Assembly (NCBI GenBank): GCA_033297075.1
Contig: MU858047.1
Coordinates: forward strand, 744,001-808,000
Direction: 5' to 3'
Length of the DNA stretch: 64,000 nucleotides
Source of the DNA: Rhypophila decipiens
Lineage: Eukaryota; Ascomycota; Sordariomycetes; Sordariales; Naviculisporaceae
The notes beneath the pieces are model-generated. The model searched no databases. It saw nothing but the letters and a program-made list of their open reading frames with translations, and was not told the origin of the DNA. Both the position numbers and the translations under genes were made by a program. Of the stretch, positions 1 to 13,279 are shown piece by piece. Positions within the stretch are counted from its first letter, which is position 1, and every line of letters begins with the position of its first letter.

Positions 1-99
1 CCATCCCGCTCATTGAGTTCTGCATGCTTAACCTTCCCGATTCTGCCATCCTCAAGTTCAGCAATCACCCTTTCCAGGATGAAAATCCAGGATGAAAAC

Positions 100-886
100 T
101 TAGTAGAACTTGTAGAACCAGTAGAATGTCGTGTATGGGATGCTGAAGCTTGATGCGCCAGTGGAGCAGGACACAGGATTGCCGCCGGCCGTGATAACGC
201 GGTAGACATAATCGATTCCAACCGACTTGCCCTTACCGCTATCCTTGAGTTGCAGCCATGCGACTGCTCCCGTGCCCATCGGTCCCTTGTCGGCATTGAG
301 AGGTGCAGCGACACTGTCATTCCTGACAACACTAGCCTTCAACCCGGCGGCTTGGAGATCGAACATCGGGATCGAGTCAATGTCGAAGTAGTGATGACCC
401 AGGAATTTGATTGTCCTTTCGCCAAGCGTGAGGTCTGCAGGAGCAATCCACGGGCTTCCAGCGTTGGCCGCGTAGACGTTGGGGCCGGACTGGGTCATGT
501 TAAGTGGGAGATCCTGGCTGTACAAAGTCGTTATGGGGAGTGCATCAAAATCTGCCCTCTCTAGACCGTGAGCCTTGCCTGGGTAGAGAGGGGTGACGTC
601 GTAGAGTACTGCGAGTGCTCCTGCGGCCTGAGCAGACGGTTGGCTAGGGGAAGCGCAGGTGTAGTTCTGAAGTCCATGGCCTATTGCGATCTTCTTGAGA
701 ACAGCATTGGGAGGCGGAGATGAGAGGTTTGAGGTTGCTTTCAGAGAGTATTAGCCATGCACATATATGAAGCCCGCGAGTTGACCAACCTCCAGCGACA
801 GGAACTGTGGGCGAAGGCCTGCACTTCGGGGCAGCAAAGACCCCAGATGCCATGGCGGCGAGGGCAAAGATCTTGGCGGAAACCAT
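100..886 (-). CDS. Secreted DUF3455 family protein
   Basis: Two exons, complement(100..737, 790..886), give 244 aa. The 52 bp intron begins GTTGG, has a GGCTAATAC branch site and ends AAAG. The reading frame is continuous across it. Residues 1-19 form a signal peptide (hydrophobic core ending in VFAAP). The mature part has the DUF3455 pattern: an early segment on a hydrophobic product with GHGLQNYTC, then ALAVLYDVTPLYPG, a central FLGHHYFD segment, and a C-terminal YVYRV..GGNPVSC. Pfam-type annotation often labels this family 'malate dehydrogenase', but no dehydrogenase (Rossmann) motif is visible, so that name should not be taken as function. It is probably an extracellular or wall protein of unknown role. 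There is no close gene neighbour, and the upstream flank is long. Confidence 0.85.
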
Positions 887-3800
887 CTTGACGGCTGGAT
901 TGCGTGACTCTGGAAGATTCGAGTAACGGGAGTGAAGATGAGAGAATATGAGTTGCGGCAGGAAGGGGAAAGTGTCGGTAACAATGGAAAAGATAAATTA
1001 TTGTAAGGCTTCCAGAGCAGATATGCGAAGTAAAGTGTGTTTGAGAAGGCTGAACGGGAAAGCAGTTGAGAAAGAGGAAAGCGCCGGGGAGAGTCAATAT
1101 CAGGAAGAGAGACGATGAGGACAGCGGTAACCCGTAGGGAGCCCGGAGAGGAGGAGGTATTATATCCTGGCTAGTGTGTATCCTAGCTGGTGAGGTAGAG
1201 CCCACGGTGAAGTGCGGTCGGTCAGATTCCGGTGGGCGGGGGGGTAAGAAGGTTACTGGATTCGTAGGGAAGAACGCTTGGTCTCTGACGTTGACATGGG
1301 ACCGGAACCGAAGCAATCAACGACAACGACACTGTGATGGAGGAGAATGGACAAGGGAATGTAGAAAAGAGGTCAAAGGGTCTGGTAGGGTTGTTTTGTA
1401 TTTCTGCAGGAGCAGGAGAGAGCAACCCAGAAGGGAAACGAGCTTAGATCCCTGCAACCAGAATGGGAAAGAAGACAAAGAAGACGCGGGTGGGCCCTTG
1501 TCAATCAAAGGTCACCGCTCGCCGGGAGCAGGCCCAGCCATGATACAGTACGGAAAACAGTACACAACCGACATTATTTGCATGCAGGAAGGAGGTATGG
1601 GTGACATGGGGCGACCACAAGACCACAAAACGGAAAGGCAATTTGAACGGAAGGCGCAATCGGGCTTCCTGCAAACGGCGGAGATCTGTTAGCATGGCCC
1701 AGTGAGGAAGGGGCTCATATGAGGAGACGAGGACACGCGGAACGTCGACTTCGTCCAAAGTTGAGAATGGGGAACTCGCCATATGGCGGTCGAGGCAGGT
1801 GGGACTTGAAGTTGGAAGAACATCCCGGGGAGGTACGGTACGTACTGCGTACCTGAAGCCTCTCCGACTTCCATCGCCCAGCCTTTTCCTTGGCCCCCCT
1901 TCTACACTAAGTCTCACCCCTGTCAAGCCGCTGTTGCCCCGTCGGGAGGAGGTGTGCCTGGCTCATCTGCGGCTAGGGGAGAGGCAAGTTTATTGAGGCA
2001 CCCAAAATTTAGATGGCTGCAGGGGTGGTGTAGGATTGCTACCCTCCGAGATCCCTCCACAACTTGGCAGTGCGAACGGCTGGGAGGTTGATTCAATATT
2101 GCAACCGAAAGCAGCTGGAAGGCTCAGTACCGATACCCTCTGAGGGTTTTGAGCAATATTTGTTACCCGTCATGAGTGTCGTGTTGTCTCGTCTTGACAT
2201 CTATGATCGAACGGGTGTAGTCAGTCATCAGAGAGATTGAGGATGAGATGTCATCAGGTCGCGTCTTTCCTGCAATTTTCTTCATGTCTCGACCCAAGAA
2301 GAAGGCCATGCCATCCTGTACTTTGGTCACTCTATTTTCCCACGTACCTTGGGACACTTGGCAGAACGATAGTCTTGGTTTCCGTCGTCCAAAACGTCGT
2401 GAGCGGGTAAGTAATTACTGTATCCGCCCACCTTAAATGACGGGCTGAACCGCCTCTTAGCTGGCCGTTATTGCCGCTTTGCCGGGTATAGATACAACCC
2501 TGTGTTGCTGAAGACCAAACCCCAGACTTGGACGGCCATAACACATGTAACCGTACGAGATGCAATACGCTGTCGAGTTATCTATCTTGCGTATACCAAG
2601 CCTTTTAATGGGTTAGGGCATGGATGAGGATAATCTCAGAATTAGGGTCCAACTCTTGATGGGCAATTGCAAAAGGCTGGGCGTCATCTGCATCCGCTGA
2701 CGAACTTGGACTTTGCGACGCTTGGTCGATATAATGGGCCTTGCCAAGCCCTGTTTTGGGATCATCTTCAGATTAAAAGAAAGGATGAGGTCGACTGTTT
2801 TTTTCTTTTGCGCTCCTTCCAGCGAGCGCATGACCGGAAAGCACAGGAAAAAGCAAACCATTCTCGGAGGAGTAGCTAGACATCTGGTCCGCATGCCAGC
2901 TGCAGGCCGACGCAGCGGTCATCTCGATGCGGATGGCTCTCAGGATTGGCGGTCGGCGGCACAAATCTTCACTCGGGCACCTGGGCATCGCTGTCGGAGC
3001 GGCATGTCTGGGATGGCCGCCGTGCTGGAGCTCGATATTGGACGGTTGTGCCGTCCTGTCTCGGGAATATGGACTGACAGCTGCACTATCGTGGTAGAAT
3101 CGAAGAGGCAACCACCTGGCAGTGTCTGATTTGTATCCGTACAAAGCCTTCGCTTGAGGGAGACATCACTCTCAAGCCACTGATGCCATCCAAACTTGTC
3201 TGCCTCTGATTCCAACCACAGTTCAGAGTCTCAAGCGGCCACCATGGCTCGGGAAAAGTTGATGTGAATAGCAGCTTACTCGCGCTAGCATCGCTTCACA
3301 ACCAACGACAACCCAAAGGCGTCATGAGATGATGACAATACAGTAGGTACCCCGTACATCGCACAAGTCTCGCGGGGCGATATGAGCTTCGTACTATCCC
3401 CCACCTGACACAAGATGATCTTCAAATTGGCGGGGTTTGAATGCCTAACCACTCCACTGCCCTTTGGTACGGATAGAATGACAGGGCAGGGCTTAGGTCG
3501 TGAGACGGTGAGACGAGAGGAAAAAGGAACACCAAGAAAGAGAAAATCAGCAACCTGGAAGGACAAGAAACAACGAAAAAGGCTGCGCGGCTAGCTCAGA
3601 AAACTTGGCAGATTTTGCCCGTCTCTAACTGGTGGATTAGTCGAAGAAACGTGGAGGTTAGTCCCCTTCAGGTAAGGCCGCATCGCCCAGCCCTCTTAGC
3701 GTTTTTGTAAGGTCGCAACAGATGTGGTCCGTATTTTTAGCACGGAAAGCCAAAGTGCCAGAGCGTGGGTGATCATTGATGTGAGGTGGAGAGGGTTGTC

Positions 3801-6800
3801 CCCCCACCATCGTAAAATCTAGTGTAAGGATTACCTACGTCTACAATTCGCATCGAGCGAGACAGACGGGTTTATACTCCATACGCAGCGCTGACCGTTT
3901 ATCTTGCTTGATGAGTAGTACAAGACGTAGTGGGGGAGATGCCGGCGTACTGCTAATTATGGTTCGATGCTGACGGGCCTTCGCCGCTGGGCGAACCAAG
4001 ATCCAAAGGTTTTCTCATCCCGGATTGCTTCCGCGACCAATATTGCGGAGAGGAGCAAGGAAGCGGATTCTTCCGCAACTCTGCCGTTGTGTTACGCCGG
4101 AAACTAGCCGGAGTCAGTGACTCGACTTGAGGTAAATTTGTCACCAAATTATTTGACTAATTGCTAAAAAAAAAAGTAGGAAACTACAGCTCTCCGTCCT
4201 TGACATCTTTTCTCCTCCGGGGTTTGGCCGCCCATCTGACAGTCTGTACAAGCAGTGTTATTTTCACTCCCTTTGTGAGCAGCAGCAGATCCGTACAGTA
4301 CCGTGCTGGGGGATCTCCGGTGGCTTGGGGATCGACAGAACATGGCAAGCAATCTACTTGTTACTTCCAAAAATCGGCCTGAAACAAGTCGGACTGCCCT
4401 CTCCTTTTCACCGATGACCCCGCAATCTGGATGATTTGCAAAGTTTTATAACACGGCAACGAACACGAGAAGGCAATGATGTGGCAGAGCGCCGCCTCTT
4501 TGGACATTTGATACAATATTCCGAGCCTGAGCTTGAGAATGAAGGTGAGCAGTTGAAGCACCGGCTAGTTTGCTTGAGGTCACTGCTCTCCGGCCATTCA
4601 CTCTGTGCAATGCACCTGCATTGTCTCCAAACTGATGTCTGATCTTCTGCCCTATCCAGGGTGCTGATCTGCGCCTGTGCGGTTCTACAGCAGGGACACC
4701 ATCGTTTACATCTTTACCCAGACGTCGAGGATGAAAGTAACTAGCAGTCTTTCAGCAGGACTTTGGTCTGTAGCTGTGGAAGCAGTTCAAGCCGCCAGGC
4801 CGCCTACCGACAGTCTGGATGGTTACCGATAAACGCCAATCATGCCCGAAACAGTCGCCGCAGCAAGGATAACAACGTGTACATACACAGCGGGCTCTCG
4901 GGATTACGGATGCAAGTTTGGGAGATCCATGGCACCGGTTCACTTAACAAGGTTTTTCCACCTTCTGGTAAGCTCCATCTTCTGAATGCCATGATCCAGG
5001 CAAAGGGACCAAGTTTTTGTTTGTTTTTGTTTGGCTTTCAAAAGAAAACTACCAGCAGAGATGACAGGAGCTCGGGCTGGAAGCACAATTGCTGACAGTT
5101 AACAAAGAAGATCAGACTTTTCTGAGTTTTCTCTGATATATATCACAATTGAGACAAATCTGATGTCTTGGCGCACCCTATAGGGCTGATCTGCGTCGCT
5201 CAGTCGCCGTCCGTGATTGTTTCTGACTATTCGTTGACATTAACTAGGCACCCAGCAGCACAGCGAAGATCAGATTCTCAGGCCTCACTTTGACTGCCTT
5301 GGAACAATTGGTATAAACTCCGTAAAAAGTTGCCTGTTAAGGACGGAATGTTGTTGGCATTCTGATGCACGGCTCCGGTGGTAACTTCCCAGCCTCGTTA
5401 CCCCTGAAATCGAGATAAAAGCGTGGCGTGGGCACTGACAATAATCAACACGTAACAGGGGCTACAGGAGTCAAGTAGCAGCAATTGAACGTCTGTCTCC
5501 TTTTGTTTCGTTTCGAACGAGCACGTGCAGCGTAAATTCTCCGGTCTCATTACATTCGCTCATCACAGTTACATTCAGTCAGCAGCCCTGCTTAAGCGAT
5601 CCGTACAGTACTCCTTGAAGGCTCAAGAATGCCACTTTTCCGACTGTTCTCCTGAATGCCCTCAGTCCTCACTGCTCAGTCGCCAAGCAAACCCGTGCGC
5701 TCGTCGCACCATCTACAGTTCCACGCGAAGGATCTACAGATCCCTGCAAAACTTACCGGGTCTTTCAGGTCAAGAAAGCCGTGTTGCCGGGCTCTGCTGC
5801 GGCCGCGAAAACCACCCGCGTGAGAGAAGTCCAAGAAAGGAGATTTAGCTCATCGGGGCCAAATTCAAAATGGTATTCAAGATGCGATATCCGTACTCCG
5901 AGAAAGATGCGGCAATTTGGCGAGCGCTTCGTATAGGCCCCGGATGCTCTCTGTGCCACGTTCTTACCACTGGTCTCGACTTCTCGACTTCCAATTTTGG
6001 TCGGGTTGAGTTAAGATCTACAGTGCTCGTGGGTCTCTAGACATTTGCTTTCTCAGTGCAAGATTCTTTTACTGTGAGAGCGTCCTCATGTTCAAAGTGT
6101 CCTCCGTAGCAGACGTTGCAGAGCTTACGGAGACGGCACATACTCCGTACAGAGAACCGACAGCAGACGGACATCTTCGCCTCCGTCCTGCAGAACAGCA
6201 CGGGCCCTCAGGTGTTGAGAGGAGCAGTCGGGGGTTACGGTAGTGGGTAGCCACGCAGCAAGAATGCAACACGCCGGGGATAGGCGAGCTCAGTTGAGCA
6301 GGTCGTCAAGCGAACCCCCGGCATCGTTTACTGGCCTCGTGGCATCGACGGGCTCGGGCTCAGTTCAAAGCGTTCATCCATGGCGAGCTGCTTCCAAGGG
6401 TGGCCCTCTGCGGAAAGGACTCGTGGAGCTTACCACGCCCTAGAGGTACATACCGTGTCTGTAATGTGTCAGCAGCTACCCGAACCACACAGTCAGGTCC
6501 GATGGTTCCAATCTCCACATGCAACCCAATATTTCGCAATATCTGCTGTGCGTCTTGATGGTTGCAAATATGGAGCAGTGCGATGCGGATGGCGTGAGTC
6601 GGACCAATAAACGACAATCAGACGTGGACAGTCGGCGCTTAGAAGCGCGTTATATGCAGCACGACCTTGACCTTCCCGTTTTCGTCTTTTGCCATCCTTC
6701 TTTGCTTGAGATGCTTTTCTTTTCCATTTTGTTTTCTCCGCATATATTGCGAGCTCGATTTCGGTTGTAGCTCGTGCGTCTCTGAACCGAACCGACACCA

Positions 6801-9800
6801 TCATCGGATTGCTCTCCGCATCTGCGGGCAAGCCCAGCTTGCTCACCCGTTGCTGACTGCAGCCGACAGCCAGATATTGAACTCTTGCTCAATCCTTCGC
6901 GTCCAGCGGTCAGAGCGGACTGCGTATGGACAAAGAAACATCTGCAGCCTCCTGAGTTCTCACAAGCAGTCATCCTCCCTCGTCTAATCCTACCATCGGG
7001 CCAACCCCGTTGTAGAGATAATGCAGCAATGGATGGCGCCACAGTAAACTGGGATTGGTTTGTTGGCCGCGATGTCCTTGTGTTTGCCGACCTTTCCGCC
7101 AGTATGCGCGGCCAACGCCAACATGAAGAACAACTCCCCGTCATCCATGGCGACACTTGCAGGTCAGTCCGTGGAACACTCCTTGTCTTGCATCGAGCTC
7201 AAACTGTCGAGGCCTGGCCACACAACAGCCCCTCGTCCGATCAAATCGAGTTTGTTTGTCCCACCTAGGACATGTCCCTCAAGCGCGTGGAGCATTTCCG
7301 AACTTGCAGCGAATCTTCTCACATGATTTGGTGTCACTGCGGTGAAGGGGGCAAGTGGCGCGCCCACCTCTCATGCCGTTGGGTCTCCCGCTGCTTGGGT
7401 AATGACCCAACGGTTGGATATGGTGAAAATATGCCTTCACACTAGAAGACAGTGAGTGGTTGATCATGGCAGCAACTCCAACGCTAGCCACGTCAGAACT
7501 GCCGAGTCTGTCGTTGGTGAAGAAAGGATCTTGACGATCGCCGGTTTGTTTTGGCGGTGACCGGGTGCTTCGCTGATTGGGAATTCCCGCATCTCGTTGA
7601 CAGTCACACGGTCCCAAGGACCTGGAGCCGAACAGTGCAGATTGCCGAGACCAAATAGCCGCGAGAAGTCGAGCTTGTAGAAGCAAACTGCTCGCCGACT
7701 AGAGACGCCGATCATCGTGAGACAACAGACGTGTCTACGATTTGACTGGCCACAGCTGCTTGATCGTGTCTTTGCTCCACACTAGATCCCAATTATGATG
7801 GTCATTTGAGGTCTCACACAGCCTCTCTTAGACCCCATGCATTCCGTGTACATGGTACAAAGGATACTTGAGAGGGGGCAAGACGGTGACATGCCATACT
7901 CTCCGAGTCGCTAGATAACGGAACGATGCCAATTCTACTGTCCACCGTTCTCGACGACTGAGATATTGTAGCCCCCCCTGATGTGGATGAACTGTTCATC
8001 AAGCTGATCAGTGAAGTGCGAAGCCTAACCTATCTTTGCTTCATCATGAGACACACCAATGAGATATCTAGAGAGTAGTGACGTGATCTGATGAGAGCCT
8101 CATGGAGACAGGACTTCTCTATGAAGCTTCGGCTCGCTGGCTGTTGTATCATACGCGGCTAACTCGGAGGCTATTGTACACTCTCCCTTCTTGTTATTAC
8201 GGGTCAAAACCCGGTGTGTATATTCTACCAGACGAGTAGAAACCTCTACCACCTCACTTCACCTAACTCTAGATTGTACGTATCCTGCTTGCTGCCCCAC
8301 GGCCATCTGGTGATAACGGAATGGCCCTCTTCTCGGTACTTTGGGTCATACTTCATGTATACCGTAATGAAATTGTTATCAGGGGTCGGTTGTGTCCCGA
8401 TTCAAACTCAGATCCAGTCCCACCGAGTCAGGCACGTACAGTGTGAGTTCTGAGCCAAATAGAATGAAGCACAGGGGAATAACCAAGAGAAGAATGTATG
8501 TGAATGTGTGTATCTTCCACGCTTGATCAGCAAAGAACCTTGCCTTTGCGTAGTCTCCATACCAGGTGGTTTCCTTCCAGAAAAGGTCGGCAGGAAAGAA
8601 CAAAAGAAAAAAAAGAAGAATCCAGACATCGTTGGTGGCTTGCAAAAACGCAGCAAACGACCAACAACCAACCGTGCTTGCTGGCGCTTAAATCCTGACC
8701 TCAAATGCAGACGATCCATCCTGGTATCCTTGTCTCGGGCCTGATTTTGGGGCCTCAATAGGTCCCTCCGTATGTATCGTGGGATTCGTGGCTGCTTGTT
8801 TACCTTCCTTCCAGTCGTTCGCTGGCATGGCCTTTTTTCTTGAAGGAAACCATCCTGTTGGCAGGAATACTCAACAACGAAGGTTCGACAGGATTGACTG
8901 GGGCTGCGAATCCACCAGCTTGGATTGAAGCAGGTCTCGCCGGTGAGACATTTGATCCACGAGTCACACGTCATGGGAAACATATCGGATGGATGTTGGA
9001 TGAGGTCGGTTCGAAGGTGGCCTTGTTGCATCCTGCCACTGCTTAATCATAGGATGGTTTATGCCACGAATTCATCGCCGATGGTTCCTGCCTTGTAATG
9101 AATGAAATACCAGTTGGAGGAATCAACTCGGCTCGGCCCAGCTACGTGGGCTCGATGTGTACCTTCCACATGATCGTAAAATAGTGGCAGCTTGAGACTG
9201 ATGAGTAGGAGGTTGTCTTCCAAGCCGGAAGTCCGAGAAGCATGCTTCATTACAGACGAGACATGTGCCTATCACAGGATCGGCTTTGTATGTGTGTGCA
9301 ATTTGCGAATACCTCCTTGACTCCAAGTACGCGTCTATCTTGTGCATACGACACAAAGTAACAGGCTGCGGAAGCAAGAGAGGTAGGTTGCTCGTCAAAG
9401 AGGATGAAGGCTCCCATGGTGTGAAACCAAATGCAATCGTCCCGAAAGATATGTGGTTTGCTCCGGTCGACACCCATAGCTGAGGGCACAACAGCTGCTC
9501 CATCACATACGTTACTGAGACCCAGGAGCGAGTACTGTGCCTCGGAGATCGTCGGTAGTGGATGAGGACTTGAGAAATAAGACAGAAGACTTAATGTCTT
9601 GTGCTCTCTTTTGAACCTATTCCCCTATGAGAAGCTGTGAAAATGGTTGAAAATCCTCGCCGTCGACGACGAGAAGCGTCCAGGTCAAAGTGTGTCCGAG
9701 TTGCAAAAGTTGAAAACGAGCTTCGACCTCGATCCGAGGGGGGGTTTATAGGTAGGTCCCGGGTCCGGTTCCTTCCTCCTGTGTGATGTTTGTCGGAGAG

Positions 9801-10231
9801 GCCCGATGTTTGCCCGGTCATGCGGCTCGTCGATGAAGCTTGTGAAGGTAGTTCATGCGAGGAAGTCACGAAGGGGTCTGTAGAAAAGAAAGACGGCGGA
9901 GTCGAAGGTGGTCCCACTGTTCGGCATGATGCTGGACCCAAATCCGCACGACCTCCCATAAGGGACCGAGGGGACGTGACTGCCATATTTGGTGGCCTCT
10001 CGCGGCAAAGACAAATGACCAGTCGAAGCCTTCGTGTCTCGATGGAAAGTGGACGCCCATGGACACCCGCAAATCAACCCAGCCGTCCCACACCCATCGG
10101 AGATAGGCCATCGCCAACAACCTCGTTCAAGTACTGAGCGTCTGAAAAAGTAATTCTATTATCATGGCATTTCTCATCGTCATGCTTTGTCTATAGTCGG
10201 TAGTTAGGCAGTTCTTGTCTAGTCTTATACT
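887..10231. other. Gene-poor stretch, no supported gene
   Basis: No reading frame here reaches more than about 207 codons. The long ones overlap each other on opposite strands, contain low-complexity runs (for example a polyphenylalanine run read from the A-rich tract near 8600) and resemble no family I know. Base composition is near that of the rest of the window, with no AT-rich RIP-like block. The part next to 886 must hold the promoter of the secreted DUF3455 gene. I found no tRNA T-loop or box motifs. The stretch could hold noncoding transcripts or rapidly evolving small multi-exon genes, which cannot be told from sequence alone. Confidence 0.5.
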
Positions 10232-11342
10232 TTAGCCAAGGGGAAACTTGCCAATGGCTCCGTCTTGACCGCCATTGAAGAGGTTGTTGGTTCCATCAAG
10301 TGCAGCAAAGTGCTCAGCGTACTCCATGCCTCTCCTGCGCTCGAACTCAACACGTCTCCAATCCCATTCACCTTCCTCATCAAGCTCGCCTAACTCCTCT
10401 GGAGTGCCGGTACCGGTTTCGCCGCCGCGCCACCCGTCGCCCGGCCGCTCAGGAAGGAGGCCACTCGCTTCGATCGCAATGGCCGGATGAACCGTGAAGC
10501 GTCCCACTTTGAACACGTACTTGCTGATGGCCGTGGCGATGACATACTTGCTCCAGTCTTCTTGGCTCACAGGCTTGCTGGTCTCGGCATCCACCATGCG
10601 CGGCCGTGTCGGGCCCGTCTTTGTGCTGTCGTACTTGGTAGGGCGCACCTTGCCTTTGACAACGTAATGAGTGATGATGTACAGCCACTTGCGGTCCCAG
10701 CTCAAGATGCGGCTCCACATCTCGTACCCCTGAAGAGGCGCGATTTCTTTACGGAAGCTGCAAAAGACGGCGCCCAAGCCCATGCCAAAGCCGCCCTTGA
10801 CCACGTTTCCTTCTTTATCGAGTACCAGCTTGTTCTTGGCATTATCGCCGATGAGAAACATGGCAGGTCCGAGGAGGTGAGTGGTTAAATGGCTACGGCT
10901 GACATCGAGATCAGCAAAGTAGGTAGAGTTGCTCTTGTGCATGTTGTAGTCGGTATCCAGGAGCGAGTTTCGGCTCGTCGTGATGCTGTAGTGGAAGAGC
11001 GCCTGCTTGGGGAGGGCCTTGCGCCGCCGGACGAGATGATAGAGGAAGGAATGGAAGATTCGGACCTGATAGGGGCTACAAGTCAGTCAAGCGATCGAGA
11101 TATGGGGCAGCAATGTTTTAACTTGAACTCACCGTCCACGCAAGCGGGAGACTCTTCCAGTTGAGAACAAGGAAGAAGACGAGCAGAATACGGCTTGTCC
11201 GGCCCGGCGCAGTCAAGAAGTGCGTGATCCAGAATTTCCAGTCGACATGATACGCCCGGTGGCCAGCATAAGCGGCAGCGGCGATACCCGTTGGCAAGAA
11301 CACTGGGAAGAAGAGTCCCAGTGTCCCGGTTGAGCCGCCCAT
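10232..11342 (-). CDS. THEM6-like hotdog thioesterase family protein, membrane anchored
   Basis: Two exons, complement(10232..11065, 11133..11342), give 347 aa. The 67 bp intron runs GTGAGT to CTATCAG in phase 0. The N-terminus (about residues 5-27) is a hydrophobic segment, likely a signal anchor. Exon 2 carries the hotdog entry signature of the THEM6/4HBT_2 group: DTDYNMHKSNSTYFADLDVSR, an Asp-x-Asn-x-His-type motif followed by an Asp and an Arg. It then has the MWSRILSWDRKWLYIITHYV strand pair typical of this group. Fungal members are often misnamed 'capsule polysaccharide biosynthesis protein'. A thioesterase-like role at a membrane is inferred; the substrate is unknown. The gene is divergent from another hotdog gene starting at 12680. 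Confidence 0.85.
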
Positions 11343-12679
11343 TTTGGCAGTATCACCCTTCCCTAACTCGACCCTTTCCTAGAAACGCACCAACAAGACC
11401 ATTCACTGAGAGTTTCTCGGCGTCTTGGGCGACGGTGATATCGGCGGCGAAGATGGGCGTGAAGAATTGAAACGCGTATACCACTGTCGTAGCGCACCGA
11501 AGAGGAAGACCACGATCACCACGATCCAAAGCGGCGCGTTGCGAAGAAAACAAAAGAACGTGTTGCCGCACTTGGAGAGAAAGGAGGGATCGCTCGTCAC
11601 AGCAGGGAAAGACATTTATTTAAATATTTTCAGGGGCCCAGGATTTTCCTCATCGATCGGTGGATTGTCGTCTGCACCGACTCCATCAATCCGGGCCTTC
11701 CTGTGTCGCTGTGTGTCTGCGGAAAATTGGGTGGGGCTGACCTTGATAACTGGGCATGGGAGACGGGACTGGATCATGGATGTTCGTCATTTTGATTGGC
11801 ACCAAGTCCGACAGCTGTAAATATCAGTAAGCCGATGCGGCCGACATACCGAGGCATTCAACATATTTATGCCATTCCCAACATTTTCTTTGTAAAGGAA
11901 TAAGAGACCGTGAAGGGAAGTGGCCCGGAAGCTTCGGTCACCGGGCTTGAAGCCATCCCGGGATCCGAGAATCGTAGCGATGAAAAAGGGATTTGGAGCA
12001 ATTTAACCCGTATGGATTCGCTAAACCTGCGACTATCAATGACGCAACGATTGAGTTTGCGATAGTACCATAGTGCCCATGTGGGATCCTTTCCGTCGCT
12101 ACTACCGGTACAGTAGTCCAAGATGGGCTGTAGTGCACGCCGTACCTGCATCTTTTACCGTCGTGGAGAAATCACGGGCAGTTGACTCGGAGAAGGCCCC
12201 ACCTCGTGATGATGGAACGGCAGGTCTGATGAGTCCTCAGTCTGCTTTCGATCCTGGTGGGAAAGTGCTTTTCCGTCGCAAAGTAAAGAAGTAGAGGCAG
12301 ATAAAGAGGAAGGATCATGAATGTCCTGCCAAGAACCGAAAAGAAGTCGCTCTCGAATTTTGGCAGTGGGCAATCTCTTCCGTGCATGCCGTGAAGTGAA
12401 CCTCGGCATCCATTTTAACGGCCCCGTTGCGTCAAACCGCTTCGGCCCGGCGCCGTGGAACCGGTTTCCGTATCAAGCAAGCCTCAATCGTTAGAATTTC
12501 AACCGCCGCATCACGACTTGGATCACTTAATCATTTTCACAACATACCTACCACTTTGCTTCATTTTTCATATCCTATCGTCCTTGTCAATTCTAACACC
12601 AATACCACTATAAACCAGTACTCTTGAGACTCCAGTCTATACGTCGCCTGCAATACCACCTAAGGCATCCGCCTCCTAC
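11343..12679. promoter_or_regulatory. Intergenic region between two divergent hotdog genes
   Basis: This 1.3 kb contains the 5' flanks of both thioesterase-like genes. On the minus strand at 11403..11615 is a 70-codon ATG frame with one convincing membrane segment (APLWIVVIVVFLFGAL) followed by a Ser/Pro-rich tail. It ends about 60 nt before the ATG at 11342 and in a different frame. It could be an upstream ORF, a separate microprotein or an alternative first exon of the THEM6-like gene. I found no splice pair that joins it cleanly to 11342. Confidence 0.4.
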
Positions 12680-13279
12680 ATGACCACGGAGGCTGAGACT
12701 GCGCAGTTCAAAATGAAAAGAAACCAGGCCGCCATTGATGCCGAGATTGCGCAGTTCCGCGCCATCCCCTGGTGCGCAAAGATTCTCTCAGCTCCCAACC
12801 TGGTAATCGACCAATCCTTCAGTCGGTTCGAGAAGCCCAAGTTCGAAGATGCCCTCCTATCCCACACGCTCAACACGCCAGAAACCATCCCGGGCTTTAT
12901 CACATTCTACACCGAACCCAAAGACCCCAAGGCCATGGTGACGGAACTCAATGCTTTTATCTCTCTCGGAAACCTTATCGACGGCTGGGGCGGGATATGC
13001 CACGGGGGGATCATCATGACCATGCTGGACGAAGTCATGGGCCAGTTGCCGGCCGTCAATAAGCTGCGCGGTGTTATGAACGACATACAGCTCATGACTG
13101 CTTATCTCAACACGACCTTTCTTAAGCCGGTGAAAACACCAACGACTGTCATGGTCACGAGTCGCTTGGTTAAGCAAGAGGGGAGGAAATACTTTATCGA
13201 TGGGGTGATTCGGGATGAGCATGGCAATGAGATGGCCAAGGGGAAGGCCCTTTTTGTCATGTTGAAGTCGCGGCTGTGA
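12680..13279 (+). CDS. PaaI-like hotdog-fold thioesterase family protein
   Basis: A single exon of 199 aa. The C-terminal half is a 4HBT/hotdog domain: the helix motif WGGICHGGIIMTMLDEVMG (residues 103-121, with His108-Gly-Gly) precedes the strands TAYLNTTFLKPV, TTVMVTSRLV and KYFIDGVIRDEHGNEMAKGKALFV. This is the standard layout of fungal acyl-CoA thioesterase-like proteins of the PaaI group. There is no obvious targeting peptide; the N-terminal 30 residues are polar. It probably hydrolyses an acyl-CoA or other acyl thioester, substrate unknown. It lies head to head with the THEM6-like gene 1.3 kb away, which hints at shared regulation but does not prove it. Confidence 0.88.
   Translation: MTTEAETAQFKMKRNQAAIDAEIAQFRAIPWCAKILSAPNLVIDQSFSRFEKPKFEDALLSHTLNTPETIPGFITFYTEPKDPKAMVTELNAFISLGNLIDGWGGICHGGIIMTMLDEVMGQLPAVNKLRGVMNDIQLMTAYLNTTFLKPVKTPTTVMVTSRLVKQEGRKYFIDGVIRDEHGNEMAKGKALFVMLKSRL

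Noticed and set aside
1174..1692. 172-codon frame on the plus strand
   Set aside because: Low-complexity Arg/Gly/Glu composition, no family resemblance, overlapped by several opposite-strand frames in the flank of the DUF3455 gene.
8408..9031. 207-codon frame on the minus strand
   Set aside because: It contains a polyphenylalanine run from an A-rich tract, has no domain or signal, and overlaps other frames; most likely chance.
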